64,000 nucleotides of DNA from Giardia muris (lineage: Eukaryota > Fornicata > Diplomonadida > Hexamitidae), in contig CM016925.1 of the NCBI GenBank assembly GCA_006247105.1, positions 1,612,001-1,676,000 on the forward strand, written 5' to 3'. The position numbers and the translations under genes were made by a program. Below are positions 27,531 through 36,944 of this stretch, in pieces. The notes beneath the pieces were generated by a model, which worked only from the letters and a program-made list of their open reading frames with translations, had not been told where the DNA came from and ran no database searches. The stretch's first letter is position 1; each line of letters opens with the position of its first letter.

Positions 27531-29735
27531 TCACATCGAGCACAGCCCCATCGCGTGGGGGGTCCAGCGCTTGAAGTTCACGTCTGTCGAGGCGGCGTTG
27601 TGCATCATCCGACTAACTGCTCGCCGGAAGCTACCACATTCCTTAAGTTGCTGGCAAATGGTCCCAACCTTGGAAAGGCCACCGTCAGGCGAAACCTGCG
27701 AGAGGTAGCACATCGTGTCGAGAGACGCGCGGGAGAAGACAGGCTCGAACAAGGACGAGTGGAACTTGACTCGCATGTTGTTAAGGTACACGTCCTGGTC
27801 ACGATAGACGAAGGTGAAGCGTTCCCCCTTCGGGCCGCACATCCAACGGAGGAAGTTCCCGAAGGTCGAGTAGACCACGCAGATCGGAAGGTCGACGGCC
27901 AAACGGACCGCGTCAAGTAAAGAGATGAGAGACGGGACGCTGGGGAGGTAAGTCCAGAAGGCCCCCTGGTCACAGGAATAGAGGCAATAGACCTGGTCCT
28001 CCTCACTATTGGAGGAGCCTCCTTCCGTTTGGGAGGTATATTGCCCATAGAGTTCCGCAGCGTTCTCTAGAGGCGTGGGTGGCCGAAGACTACAATACTC
28101 GGGGAGGATCATGATATCGTACGTCAACTCGCGTGGGAGCTCAATGTATCCACGCGTCTTTGCGGCGATGAACGGCTGGCAAAGGATACGCATGTGGGCG
28201 CAAGTGCATTTAAAGCGTGTCACGGTATACGCGGTGAAGGTCGATTGCCGGCATTCCCGTAGTAGGTTAGCACTGTTCTCGCAGGTACACATGTGAGTAC
28301 AAATTGAAGACTTGGTCGCCCCGCAGTCCACGGCGTCCACCTCGACCTGGCACTTCCGTGACGCTGCCTGTTCTCTAAAAGGACAAGCGACAAATGGACA
28401 CACAACATCGTCCGATGAGGAAAGCCAATCGTCAATGGCCGTTAGGTCGATACTCTGAAGCTGCCTCGGAGTGACGTCCACGTCACAAGGAGGTAGGAAG
28501 ATGGTATGGGACTTCTTAAAGGCGGCAGAGATGTCATCGGGATGCGGTCTAGCAAGGGTGATGAAGGCACTTGTGTTTCGGGTGCAACTATCAGTGTTCA
28601 GGGATAAGGTGATGACCCTACGATCCTTGGAGACATGAATCCCCTTTGAGATTGTCTGATGACCCCGAACAAGGAGACCTAGACGTTCTCGCTTCAAAAA
28701 GCTTCGTACGGTTCCAGGATAAAAAATAACTCCCGTCCTTCGTAGTGAGTTGAGAGTGACACCGGTATAACTGGCATCCACGGAAAGCAGGGGTGGGTCA
28801 GACTCATCACGAGTGCCCTCAAAGCCACTTAGGCAAGAATTCGACCTAACCTCCTCAATGCACTCTGAGAAGTCCGCCCACAAAAGATTATGAAGGATAT
28901 CATAGTAGGGTTCCGACTTCAATCTTTCGGAGGAGGGTTCACGATGCTTGCATAGCCTGGTGATCTCAGTCAGCCGCGCCGCACTCGAGTAGATGCCCGC
29001 ATGGACGGCGAGGACGTAGTCGTTGATGACGGCACACAAAGGGAACATCTTATATAACGCTCGCAACCTGTCACAAATGTTTGCCGCCTCAGAAAATCCA
29101 TACTTGTGGACGAGCTCGTGGTACAGTTGACCCTGTTCCATGCAGCAGGAGGTCTCATGATTCCCACGGAGAAGGTAAATCGTCTGTGGGAAAAGTACTT
29201 TGAGAATCAGAAGGCAAACAAGGGTTTCTAATGAATATGACCCTCGATCGACGTAGTCTCCGAGGAAGACTAGGCGCTGGTTCAGCTCCTGGAGGATGTA
29301 CTGGGTAGTTCCTTCAAGCGCCGTTGTAGAACAAGCGCCCCAGCCGACTATAACATCGTCCTTACAAATGAATAGGCCCACCTCGCAAAGGACACGATAG
29401 AGAAGCTCAATGTTCCCATGGATATCTCCAATGATGTGTATTCTTGACGTCTCAGGAGTAAATGCATCTGGTAAAAAGTGCCACTCACCTTCAATGGCTT
29501 CCATCGAATTTGGAGGGAGTCGATCACTAGTTAACCGGATTACGGAGGGTTCTGCCTCTAGAAGGATGGTAGCTCGTTGTAGCACGCTCTTGACGGAGTT
29601 GGGACGGAGGACCTGTTTAAGGTCAAGGACCGGCCTTCCAGATCGGGTCTCGCGATAACACTTCCGAATCTCTGCGATGAGGTTCGTGAAGAACTTCGGC
29701 GTGAAGGCCGCGACGAAAGGATCCGATGTCGCCAT
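27531..29735 (-). CDS. Ser/Thr protein phosphatase, PPP family, with Cys-rich C-terminal extension, 734 aa
   Basis: Metal-dependent phosphoserine/threonine phosphatase. The signature motifs are intact: GDIHGN (103-108), GDYVDRGS (159-166), RGNHET (190-195), VHAG and RGHQT; these hold all six metal ligands. About 25 extra residues (about 125-150) sit between the first two motifs, where PP1 and PP2A have few. From about residue 400 a 330-residue extension unlike known PPP tails begins. It includes a Cys/His-rich stretch (CPFVACPF, CTHMCTC, FKCTCAHMRILC) that may bind zinc. Subfamily not assigned. The ATG at 29735 follows ggcataa. Its 3' end is 8 nt from that of the convergent convertase. Confidence 0.92.
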   Translation of the reverse strand: MATSDPFVAAFTPKFFTNLIAEIRKCYRETRSGRPVLDLKQVLRPNSVKSVLQRATILLEAEPSVIRLTSDRLPPNSMEAIEGEWHFLPDAFTPETSRIHIIGDIHGNIELLYRVLCEVGLFICKDDVIVGWGACSTTALEGTTQYILQELNQRLVFLGDYVDRGSYSLETLVCLLILKVLFPQTIYLLRGNHETSCCMEQGQLYHELVHKYGFSEAANICDRLRALYKMFPLCAVINDYVLAVHAGIYSSAARLTEITRLCKHREPSSERLKSEPYYDILHNLLWADFSECIEEVRSNSCLSGFEGTRDESDPPLLSVDASYTGVTLNSLRRTGVIFYPGTVRSFLKRERLGLLVRGHQTISKGIHVSKDRRVITLSLNTDSCTRNTSAFITLARPHPDDISAAFKKSHTIFLPPCDVDVTPRQLQSIDLTAIDDWLSSSDDVVCPFVACPFREQAASRKCQVEVDAVDCGATKSSICTHMCTCENSANLLRECRQSTFTAYTVTRFKCTCAHMRILCQPFIAAKTRGYIELPRELTYDIMILPEYCSLRPPTPLENAAELYGQYTSQTEGGSSNSEEDQVYCLYSCDQGAFWTYLPSVPSLISLLDAVRLAVDLPICVVYSTFGNFLRWMCGPKGERFTFVYRDQDVYLNNMRVKFHSSLFEPVFSRASLDTMCYLSQVSPDGGLSKVGTICQQLKECGSFRRAVSRMMHNAASTDVNFKRWTPHAMGLCSM

Positions 29736-29780
29736 TTATGCCTTTCGGAACTTCTGGCTGAGGTCGCACACACGAATGGG

Positions 29781-31082
29781 TCAATCGCTGACGTCGGAGG
29801 CATCACCGTTTTCGGTTAGAGGGAGGGTCAGTTGCTCAGCAGTGACGAGGTGAGCCAGGGTGGGATACACCTCAGCATTCGACCTTGATGTACGAAGGGT
29901 GCCTACAAAGCTACGGTTACGGATCAGGTTCTGTTTTAGGGTGACACGCATATGTCTTGCAGTTGATAAGGCTTGTAGAAGTAGAAGGGTTAAATGGCGT
30001 GGGAGGTTATCAAGATGAACATCTGGGAACGAAGTGAGCAGGGAAAACGTATCAAGAAGGTAACGAAGAGGTGCTGGATGCTCATATGCGTTGTAAATAT
30101 ACTCGTACAGCCAATGAACAATGGTTTGCGACGAAATCCCCTGACCTAACGCTTCATCATACATGTCCAATAGAGGACGCTTCAAAGGTAGGTACGGAGC
30201 CGAATGCAACTCCACGGGTATGCTCGTACCACGGAAATAGTTGAGAACCAGCCTCTCATTAGCCTCAATTCCTTGTATCTTGCCTCTCATATCGCCAAAG
30301 AGCAAAAGGAGGTCATCGTCGTCTGATGAGCTTGTAAGAAGGCTACGTATCAGCTGAATAAAAGGCGTCCTGGGTATAATGGGATGATAGCCACTCATTC
30401 GACTTTGAAGTGGCTGATAGAAAAGAAAGCCCGAGGCCGCCGCCCAAAGTGATGCGATATCGTTATTCTTGACGTAAAGGTAACAGGCCTCGTATGGTAC
30501 GTACGGGACATGGTTGACATAACTGACCTTACAGGGCGGCTCGGCGTTCTCCCGTATTTCATCTAGAAGGTTGTATAGCGCGGTTGCTAACTCCCTCATA
30601 CTGGTACGCGGCAACTCGATAAGACTGGGGACGTTGCGGTCCGTGCTCTGCTTGATTAATGCGACCTGTTGCTGTGACAGCAAAGTCGTTGTCGTAGAAT
30701 CCAACAGAGATCGATACATACAGATGTAGACGAATAGATTGGTTGGTAACTTCTTCATGAGGAGTGTCCCGTCAGGACTTGTCACGAATAGGAGTTGCCG
30801 AAGCCTACTAACAGTGAACGGGGTGCACTCATCTATGCAGAGAATGGTCGGCTGCGTTAGGGGCGCCATCAAGCCTTCCAGATACCGCAGTGCTTGATAT
30901 GAGCTTTGTGGGTAAACGATAACATGGCTCGGAAGCAGTTCGGACAAGGCCCCAGGCAGCCCCATTTCCGCGGGTTGGATAACGATGGTTATCGATTTGA
31001 TCGGCGGGTGAATGCGCGCCTCTAAGATGGTGGCCGACGCTCGAATCAAGGAATGTTTGGGAAGCAGTTTAATGTCCCCCAC
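29781..31082 (-). CDS. Hypothetical AAA+-like protein; start codon uncertain, up to 433 aa
   Basis: The frame is open from 31082 with no ATG until 30965 (codon 40; MGLPGALS after gcggaa). The 5'-most usable codon at 31082 is GTG, and the frame stays open, still without ATG, back to a stop near 31147. TILCIDECTPF looks like a Walker B strand (hhhhDE) and the following FVYICMYRSLLDS/LIELPRTS could be the next strands of a P-loop ATPase, in a layout like ORC subunits or clamp loaders. No Walker A is present. The C-terminal half is helical. Function not assigned. A short spliced first exon or non-AUG start is possible. Confidence 0.75.
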   Translation of the reverse strand: MGDIKLLPKHSLIRASATILEARIHPPIKSITIVIQPAEMGLPGALSELLPSHVIVYPQSSYQALRYLEGLMAPLTQPTILCIDECTPFTVSRLRQLLFVTSPDGTLLMKKLPTNLFVYICMYRSLLDSTTTTLLSQQQVALIKQSTDRNVPSLIELPRTSMRELATALYNLLDEIRENAEPPCKVSYVNHVPYVPYEACYLYVKNNDIASLWAAASGFLFYQPLQSRMSGYHPIIPRTPFIQLIRSLLTSSSDDDDLLLLFGDMRGKIQGIEANERLVLNYFRGTSIPVELHSAPYLPLKRPLLDMYDEALGQGISSQTIVHWLYEYIYNAYEHPAPLRYLLDTFSLLTSFPDVHLDNLPRHLTLLLLQALSTARHMRVTLKQNLIRNRSFVGTLRTSRSNAEVYPTLAHLVTAEQLTLPLTENGDASDVSD

Positions 31083-31302
31083 CGTTCTAGTACTACAATC
31101 GGCCTCCTCTTCATAGATGGCCGCATGTATAAGATACCGATGTCACTAACCTCTATGATTAGGGAGGACTACCCAAAGGCCCTGAAGTATACGATCTGAA
31201 GGTACCAGTCCTCGTTAGTGAACTCAGCTGAATCTTCACTTATCTAGACGCCAACCTACGCTGCTTTCCTTGCTCTAGCCACTCCTACATATCACGCTTT
31301 AA
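31083..31302. other. 220-bp gene-free interval upstream of MCM7
   Basis: Contains no ORF of note on the plus strand. On the minus strand the reading frame of the neighbouring AAA+-like gene continues without ATG for about 60 nt. AT-rich at its right end (atcacgctttaaATG), which fits the MCM7 initiator. Confidence 0.5.
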
Positions 31303-33366
31303 ATGAGTTCGTTTCAACGGAATACCGAACTTGCGAAGCAGTTCTCCCGTTACAACTACGCGGAACACGCGCAGGAGTTGCGAAAGGCGTTTGAGCGCTT
31401 TGCTAGCCAGCCCCCAGGCAGTCTCTTCGTCATCGATACAGACCTCCTCGAATCCACGCTTCAAAGGTGTCTCATCGAGAACTACCCCCATTACCGCGAG
31501 CTCATCGACGAGATCCTCACTCACCTACGTCTTGAAAGAGGAGAGAGACAGCACCTTGCATCGATCACTCCGATTCGGCTTTTGCGAGACTTCTATACTC
31601 TCATCACGCCACCACGAGCTCTCTATGCACATCGGCACCGTCTTCGTGAGGTCGGAGCCTCTACGATCGGGCACTTGGTGCTTTTCAGCGGTGTCGTGAC
31701 ATTCATTAGTCAAGTTATACCAGAATGCCAGGTCGCCGCCTTTAGTTGTGAGGCCTGTGGTGGGACACAGTATGTCGTGGTCCCTCATGACACGTTCCTG
31801 CCTCCACGGCGTTGCGACTCTCAAGTCTGCCAAGAACGTGGAGTCCTTCTCGCCCCCGTGTATAATACAAGCCTTTCAGCCATCAATTCTTTGAATATTG
31901 CTGTGGTCCAAGAGCTACCCTCCGAGGTCCCCGATGGGGAGGTCCCTCGTACACTGACGGTACATATCCGAGACCTACTTCAACGTACTGGGTCCTCAAT
32001 GCTCACTAAAGATATCAGACCCGGCGATGTTGTGACTCTTTGGGGTACTCTTCTCCCTGCCCCAGTTGCGGGGACCGTCTACCGTATGGAGCCCGTCTTT
32101 CAAGCGGAAGGGTGGCAAAGAATAGGTGGAGATACGCAGGTGGTTGGCCCCTCAATAGACTTCCTAGAGCTACGGGCGAATACTCCGGATCTACAGGCCT
32201 TACTTCTGGCCTCGTTCGCACCCAAGATCCATGGCCGTCGTTATGAGAAGCTCGCTTGTCTCTGTTCCTTGGTCGGTGGGAATGACGTTCAAACCCCTGA
32301 TATGAAGATGCGAGGTAGTATCAATACCCTCTTGGTAGGTGATCCTGGATGTGCCAAGAGTGCACTATTACGATTTAGTTGCGCCGTATCAGAACGGTCA
32401 GTCTATATTGCTGGGCGTGGAGCCAGTGGTGCAGGTTTGACAACGGCCGTGGTACGTGTCGCAGGAACTACCGACATCGGTCTTGAAGGTGGTGCCTTAG
32501 TCATGGCTGATCAAGGAGTGTGTGCTCTTGATGAGCTGGATAAGATCGCAGAAGAGGATAGGACTGCGATCTACGAGGTTCTAGAACAGGGAACTGTATC
32601 AATTGCAAAGGCTGGGATCACCGCAACTCTTAATGCTCGGACAACCGTCATTGCCGCCGCAAACCCATATCTTAGTACATGGGATGAGACATTGAGCGTG
32701 AAGCAGAACCTGAACATACCAGAGGCCCTCATCAGCCGTTTTGATGTCGTATACATCATCCGAGACAAGGTTCACTCAGATGAGGATACAAGCCTTGCCA
32801 TCCACGTTGCAGATCTACATACACGGGAATCCGTTGCCGCCGAACTCGCTCCTCGAGCCGATGAAAGAGGGATTCAACATTTGACTGAACGTCAGCTTCA
32901 AGAGTATCTGAAACATGCAAAGACTTTAACACCTGTCGTCGGACCAGAGCTTTTACGACGATACGTTGACTCTTATCTTGAAGATCGACGAGAAAAGGAG
33001 GTAGCCACTCCTCGTGCATTGCTTTCAACGATTCGAATCTCTCAAGCGATTGCCAAGCTTCGTCTCTCTCCAGTGGTTGAGTTGGATGATATCATTCAAG
33101 CTCGTGAGCTTTTGAAGGCTGCAGAGGCATCTGCTTGTGCCCCAAAACGAGCAACGACACAACCAACAAAGACCTCTGCTGCCATCGCTACCAATTGCAT
33201 CCGACGTGTTCTTTCAAGAGCATCAAATGGAATGTCCATGGCGCAACTTAGGCAAGAAGCAGTAGCTGCTGGAGCTCCAGAGGCAGAGCTTGATGCTGCG
33301 GTTACTAGACAACTCGCCCTCAACCTTATTCGTTTAGATGATGATGGGAATTATCACCTATTGTAG
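31303..33366 (+). CDS. MCM7: DNA replication licensing factor MCM7, 687 aa
   Basis: Subunit of the MCM2-7 replicative helicase. The N-terminal zinc site (CEACGG ... CDSQVC) is followed by VVQELPSEVPDGEVPRTLTV, matching the MCM7-specific block QEHSDQVPVGNIPRSITV. The AAA+ core has Walker A GDPGCAKSALL with Lys352, Walker B ALDELDK with Asp410-Glu411, the helix-2 insert EVLEQGTVSIAKAGI and the arginine finger in ISRFDV. A C-terminal winged helix is likely (MSMAQLRQEAVAAGAPEAELD). The ATG at 31303 follows gcttta. Length is close to that of other MCM7 proteins (about 720 aa). Confidence 0.95.
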   Translation: MSSFQRNTELAKQFSRYNYAEHAQELRKAFERFASQPPGSLFVIDTDLLESTLQRCLIENYPHYRELIDEILTHLRLERGERQHLASITPIRLLRDFYTLITPPRALYAHRHRLREVGASTIGHLVLFSGVVTFISQVIPECQVAAFSCEACGGTQYVVVPHDTFLPPRRCDSQVCQERGVLLAPVYNTSLSAINSLNIAVVQELPSEVPDGEVPRTLTVHIRDLLQRTGSSMLTKDIRPGDVVTLWGTLLPAPVAGTVYRMEPVFQAEGWQRIGGDTQVVGPSIDFLELRANTPDLQALLLASFAPKIHGRRYEKLACLCSLVGGNDVQTPDMKMRGSINTLLVGDPGCAKSALLRFSCAVSERSVYIAGRGASGAGLTTAVVRVAGTTDIGLEGGALVMADQGVCALDELDKIAEEDRTAIYEVLEQGTVSIAKAGITATLNARTTVIAAANPYLSTWDETLSVKQNLNIPEALISRFDVVYIIRDKVHSDEDTSLAIHVADLHTRESVAAELAPRADERGIQHLTERQLQEYLKHAKTLTPVVGPELLRRYVDSYLEDRREKEVATPRALLSTIRISQAIAKLRLSPVVELDDIIQARELLKAAEASACAPKRATTQPTKTSAAIATNCIRRVLSRASNGMSMAQLRQEAVAAGAPEAELDAAVTRQLALNLIRLDDDGNYHLL

Positions 33367-35580
33367 TCAGGTATAGAACAACACGTATATAGCGTAGGAT
33401 AAGAGGCCTTTCTCGGTAAGAGGCTCTTCCACAGTTCCAAGCGAATGGACAAGTGAATGGGTCTGGGAATCAAGGGTTTGAAGCCAACGGGAGTGATACT
33501 TCGAAGAACGAGAGGCATCACCCATCTGGGCGAAAACCAAGGAAGTAATCGCCCAGATCCAAGCCGAAGGCTCTACAACATTGGAGGAAGCATGTATTAA
33601 CATTGCTGGACGTTCCTTTAGAGGGGTAGCAAGGATTTTGAGCGCGATATGAAGTGAACCTTCTGCGATTGTACATAAGTCAGCACTACATGCTCTAATA
33701 TCGCATGTGTTGGCTTCCAAGTCATCTAGAACGTTCAATAACAACCGAAGACGAGGAACTGAATAGAAGCGTTCAAGGGCACGTAAGCATTGACGATCTT
33801 CTGGGCTATTGATATCAAGATGACGATAGCCATATTTCAATAAAGACTTCAGAATGACGTACGAGACCCCGGTAGGGTCCTCAATCGAGGCCAGACACTT
33901 GAACAGGTGATGAGATAACGTCCCGTTCATTGTGATGACCTCTGTGAGAAGTTCTAACCTCTCTATGCTTGAGGATGAAGAAGATGAATGTTCGCCCCTA
34001 AACTTATCGGGTACGTGACGAGATAACAATCGTTCAAAATAGGGAAAAGGATCTATGCATTTAGGGTCGATAACTAACAGTGCTAATAGGAAGCTGAGGG
34101 AGTTTTCGATGGAATTATCGAGCGCTAATAACTGTTGAGTATTGGGATGAACAAGAAGGTCCTGAGAAGACAATATATCCTCTGGGCCACAAATCCTTGG
34201 ATCTGTTCTCTTCCGAAGGTGTAGACGTGCACAGATCTGTATCAGCTCTAGAAAAAGCTTCGAGTCAAGCGCCAATGATTGCATATAGCTTTTCGCAAGA
34301 GCATTGCAGTGCTGACAAGCCAGGGACAATAGAACCGTAGAGGATGAGGTCAGAAGCGTTTTAACAACGTCAATAGTTATTGGAGTCTGTATTAAGGCCG
34401 GTTCTTGTTCCAAACCGAAGACGATTCTTTGTATTTCAGATGGACGAAGATCGACACTTCCCAATATCTTAACGAATGGATACCCTTCTAATCGTGAAGA
34501 GGAGACATCTGCCAAGGCAAGAAAGAGGGGGTAATAGGGGTCATCCAGAATTGTAACATCTGTGTGTTGGATCAAGGCTTTTGAAGTCTCCCAAAAGGGT
34601 TGAAAAAGAGGCTGCAAGGCTTCATCTCGAAGGCTACCAATGACCCCTGCAACCATGAAGAGGCGTAGTCCTGAGTCTTCAGTCGGTGTTCCCTTTTGCA
34701 AAAGAAGACAAAGAGGATGTTTGCAACAGAAATGAGCATCCGGACCTCCTTGAAGACAAATAACCGTCTGGAGCAATGAAAGCATGGAAGTCTCAAGGAC
34801 TTGTGCAGGAGTTACCATTCCTTCGCATTTCCTAAGCCGATGATCAAGAACCTTCGAATCCCTCTCATTGGAAGCAAGACATAAAAAGCTATAGACACAG
34901 GTGAGTATTGGGAGCAAGCGACTGGAGCTTTTGACACCAGTCAGGATGTCCTTAAATACTGTATGAACAACTTCCATAGGAGCTTGAAGCAGAAGCTCCC
35001 CAATAACCGAGTCATCATCAAGAAGAAGATGGACTAGCTGGTTTGCGTCGGCCTCGTAATCGAAGCTCTGAAACATCGCGATGAGAGCGTCCAAACAGTC
35101 CTGAAGCTCCGAGCGTTGGCGATGCATCTCAATGCATGTCAACCATAACCCATATCTTGATGGATCCATAGTAAGTTCAGCCTTGAGACGATCAAGTATA
35201 TGTCGTTCGGAATCATCTACAACGAGCTTCGTTGGCATAGACGTGGCAGTAGAACTATAATGCTCATGACGACTCAAACGGTTGAGCGATTGCGTCCCAG
35301 TAAGATCCATCGCCTCTGGAATATATAGAGAGCTTCCTACCTCCTCGTTACCGCGTACTTCCTTGTCTCGAAGTTTAACCTTGAGCGAAGGCTCCGTCCC
35401 GGGCCGTCCTGATCTCAATTCATCTAAGGCATGGATGAACTTAACTTCGTTCTGGGCGAGCTGTATCGGGATCTCCTCCGCGCACCTAGGAATTCCCTTG
35501 TCCCCGCGTAGTGCCCCGGCCTGGTACCCCGCCGGAACTGGCAGGGCGTCGAAGTCGATACGAGGCCTGTACCCCGCCAT
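33367..35580 (-). CDS. PRP6-like protein (tentative), 737 aa
   Basis: The N-terminus MAGYRPRIDFDALPVPAGYQ then AGALRGDKGIPRCAEE resembles the PRP1/PRP6 N-terminal domain (PPxGYVxGxGRGxxGFxTR), and HILDRLKAELTMDPSRYGLW with LTCIEMHRQRSELQDCLDAL resembles a first HAT repeat. The remaining 500 residues are helical without clear repeats. PRP6 bridges U4/U6 and U5 in the tri-snRNP; the window also holds SNU13. Identity rests on short motifs and is a hypothesis. Start: the ATG at 35580 is chosen because it sits 5 nt from the divergent neighbour's ATG and begins the conserved block; the frame extends upstream to 35679. Confidence 0.8.
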   Translation of the reverse strand: MAGYRPRIDFDALPVPAGYQAGALRGDKGIPRCAEEIPIQLAQNEVKFIHALDELRSGRPGTEPSLKVKLRDKEVRGNEEVGSSLYIPEAMDLTGTQSLNRLSRHEHYSSTATSMPTKLVVDDSERHILDRLKAELTMDPSRYGLWLTCIEMHRQRSELQDCLDALIAMFQSFDYEADANQLVHLLLDDDSVIGELLLQAPMEVVHTVFKDILTGVKSSSRLLPILTCVYSFLCLASNERDSKVLDHRLRKCEGMVTPAQVLETSMLSLLQTVICLQGGPDAHFCCKHPLCLLLQKGTPTEDSGLRLFMVAGVIGSLRDEALQPLFQPFWETSKALIQHTDVTILDDPYYPLFLALADVSSSRLEGYPFVKILGSVDLRPSEIQRIVFGLEQEPALIQTPITIDVVKTLLTSSSTVLLSLACQHCNALAKSYMQSLALDSKLFLELIQICARLHLRKRTDPRICGPEDILSSQDLLVHPNTQQLLALDNSIENSLSFLLALLVIDPKCIDPFPYFERLLSRHVPDKFRGEHSSSSSSSIERLELLTEVITMNGTLSHHLFKCLASIEDPTGVSYVILKSLLKYGYRHLDINSPEDRQCLRALERFYSVPRLRLLLNVLDDLEANTCDIRACSADLCTIAEGSLHIALKILATPLKERPAMLIHASSNVVEPSAWIWAITSLVFAQMGDASRSSKYHSRWLQTLDSQTHSLVHSLGTVEEPLTEKGLLSYAIYVLFYT

Positions 35581-35585
35581 CAAAA
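35581..35585. promoter_or_regulatory. 5-nt divergent spacer (cat-caaaa-atg)
   Basis: catCAAAAatg: the cat at 35578-35580 is the PRP6-like start on the minus strand and the atg at 35586-35588 starts the coiled-coil gene on the plus strand. The plus strand has the usual A-run; on the minus strand the same bases read ttttg. Confidence 0.5.
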
Positions 35586-36944
35586 ATGGCTCATTCGGTT
35601 GCTGCCGACGTCCTTCGGCAGTACTCCGCCTCCGGAGGCCAGGGAGACGGGATTCGGCCAACCTCCGCGGGAAATACACGGCAGCGAGCAGGACGTCCGA
35701 CCTCGGGGAACTTTCGACGCTCGACTACCGCGGTCATGAAAAGCCAACGGCCACCCTCGGAGACGCACCAGGTTCCTACGACGCAACAGAGCAGCCTGGA
35801 GCTCCTCGAGAAGAAGTACGACGAGGTACGGGAGGGGATAAGACATACGAAAGGAGTCATCATTGAGCTGCTCACACGGCAGGAACTCGCCCAGCAGAGC
35901 CACGAGCGCGTGAAGGAGACCGTGCAAAAGCGCAACCGGGAGGCGAAGGAGCTGCTGACCCAGACCCGGCAAGCGTTACCTTCATGTGTCGATAAGGAAG
36001 CTATCGACTATCTTGCAGACATCGAGAAGTATGTAGAGGAACTGTGCCACGAAACCGCCATGGCACGGGTCGCTGGGGGTACGGATTACAGGCTATCATC
36101 AAGAAACGATAAGATTCTCCCGGAAACATCAAATGGGACGCGTCAATGCCTACAACGTGCCATCAATTACAACAACAAGGTAACAGATAGGCTGATCGAG
36201 CGTCTGATTGAGGCCCAGCAGGCGATTTCGGAGCGGGAGAGCACATATCAGGCGTTAAAGAAGCGTGTGGACCCAATCATCGCCGAGATCAATACTCTTG
36301 ACAATGAGGAGGTGGAGGCGGCTAATACCACTCAACTATTGGTTGAGGAGGAAGGATTAGCCGCGCGTTTGGGACAACGCCTAAGTGATAGTAAGGCGTT
36401 ATTGTTGAACACACAGAACTCGATCTCACAACGTCTAGTTGAACGGGACGCAGATAGAAGACGCTACGCGTCCTACCTGGACGATAGAAGGGTCGTGGCA
36501 CAAATTCTTCAGAACCTTGGAGACGCACATCAGGTCATTGCCCTTTTCAATACGGAGATCAGTTCGAACATCGCAAACGCGTTCTCTCGCCTATACAACG
36601 CCGTACTATCCACAGAACACCTACAAGGAAAGTTCGCAGGCTCGAAGAACTGCCAAGCCTTATCAACAGCACTCTCTCATACCTTCGAGCGGAACAAATT
36701 AGCCACCTCACGTCAACAGGAGGCAACGCACTTGTCCAAGCCGGACTCCCCACTCTCATCATCGGAGCTCGACACTAAGATTCGCCTCCGTTTTGCTCAA
36801 TTGTCCGAGAAGCTTGATAGTCAACTCCGTCGTTCGGCCATGACGCTTGAACCGCATTACTCAGAGACGGGAAGTGTAGTACACATCCCACAGATGCGGA
36901 CTGCAACCCACGTCGGATCCAGTGTGAGGGATCAAGTGAACTGA
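35586..36944 (+). CDS. Coiled-coil protein, 452 aa
   Basis: Disordered Gly/Ser/Arg-rich N-terminus (to about residue 60), then long helices with heptads: LELLEKKYDEVREGIRHTKG, KETVQKRNREAKELLTQTRQ, LIERLIEAQQAISERESTY and RLGQRLSDSKALLLNTQNSI. No family assigned; a cytoskeletal or axonemal role is plausible from composition. The stop is overlapped by an upstream AGTGAA at 36935-36940, the form of the Giardia polyadenylation signal. In-frame codons upstream to 35511 are antisense to the neighbour and rejected. Confidence 0.85.
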   Translation: MAHSVAADVLRQYSASGGQGDGIRPTSAGNTRQRAGRPTSGNFRRSTTAVMKSQRPPSETHQVPTTQQSSLELLEKKYDEVREGIRHTKGVIIELLTRQELAQQSHERVKETVQKRNREAKELLTQTRQALPSCVDKEAIDYLADIEKYVEELCHETAMARVAGGTDYRLSSRNDKILPETSNGTRQCLQRAINYNNKVTDRLIERLIEAQQAISERESTYQALKKRVDPIIAEINTLDNEEVEAANTTQLLVEEEGLAARLGQRLSDSKALLLNTQNSISQRLVERDADRRRYASYLDDRRVVAQILQNLGDAHQVIALFNTEISSNIANAFSRLYNAVLSTEHLQGKFAGSKNCQALSTALSHTFERNKLATSRQQEATHLSKPDSPLSSSELDTKIRLRFAQLSEKLDSQLRRSAMTLEPHYSETGSVVHIPQMRTATHVGSSVRDQVN

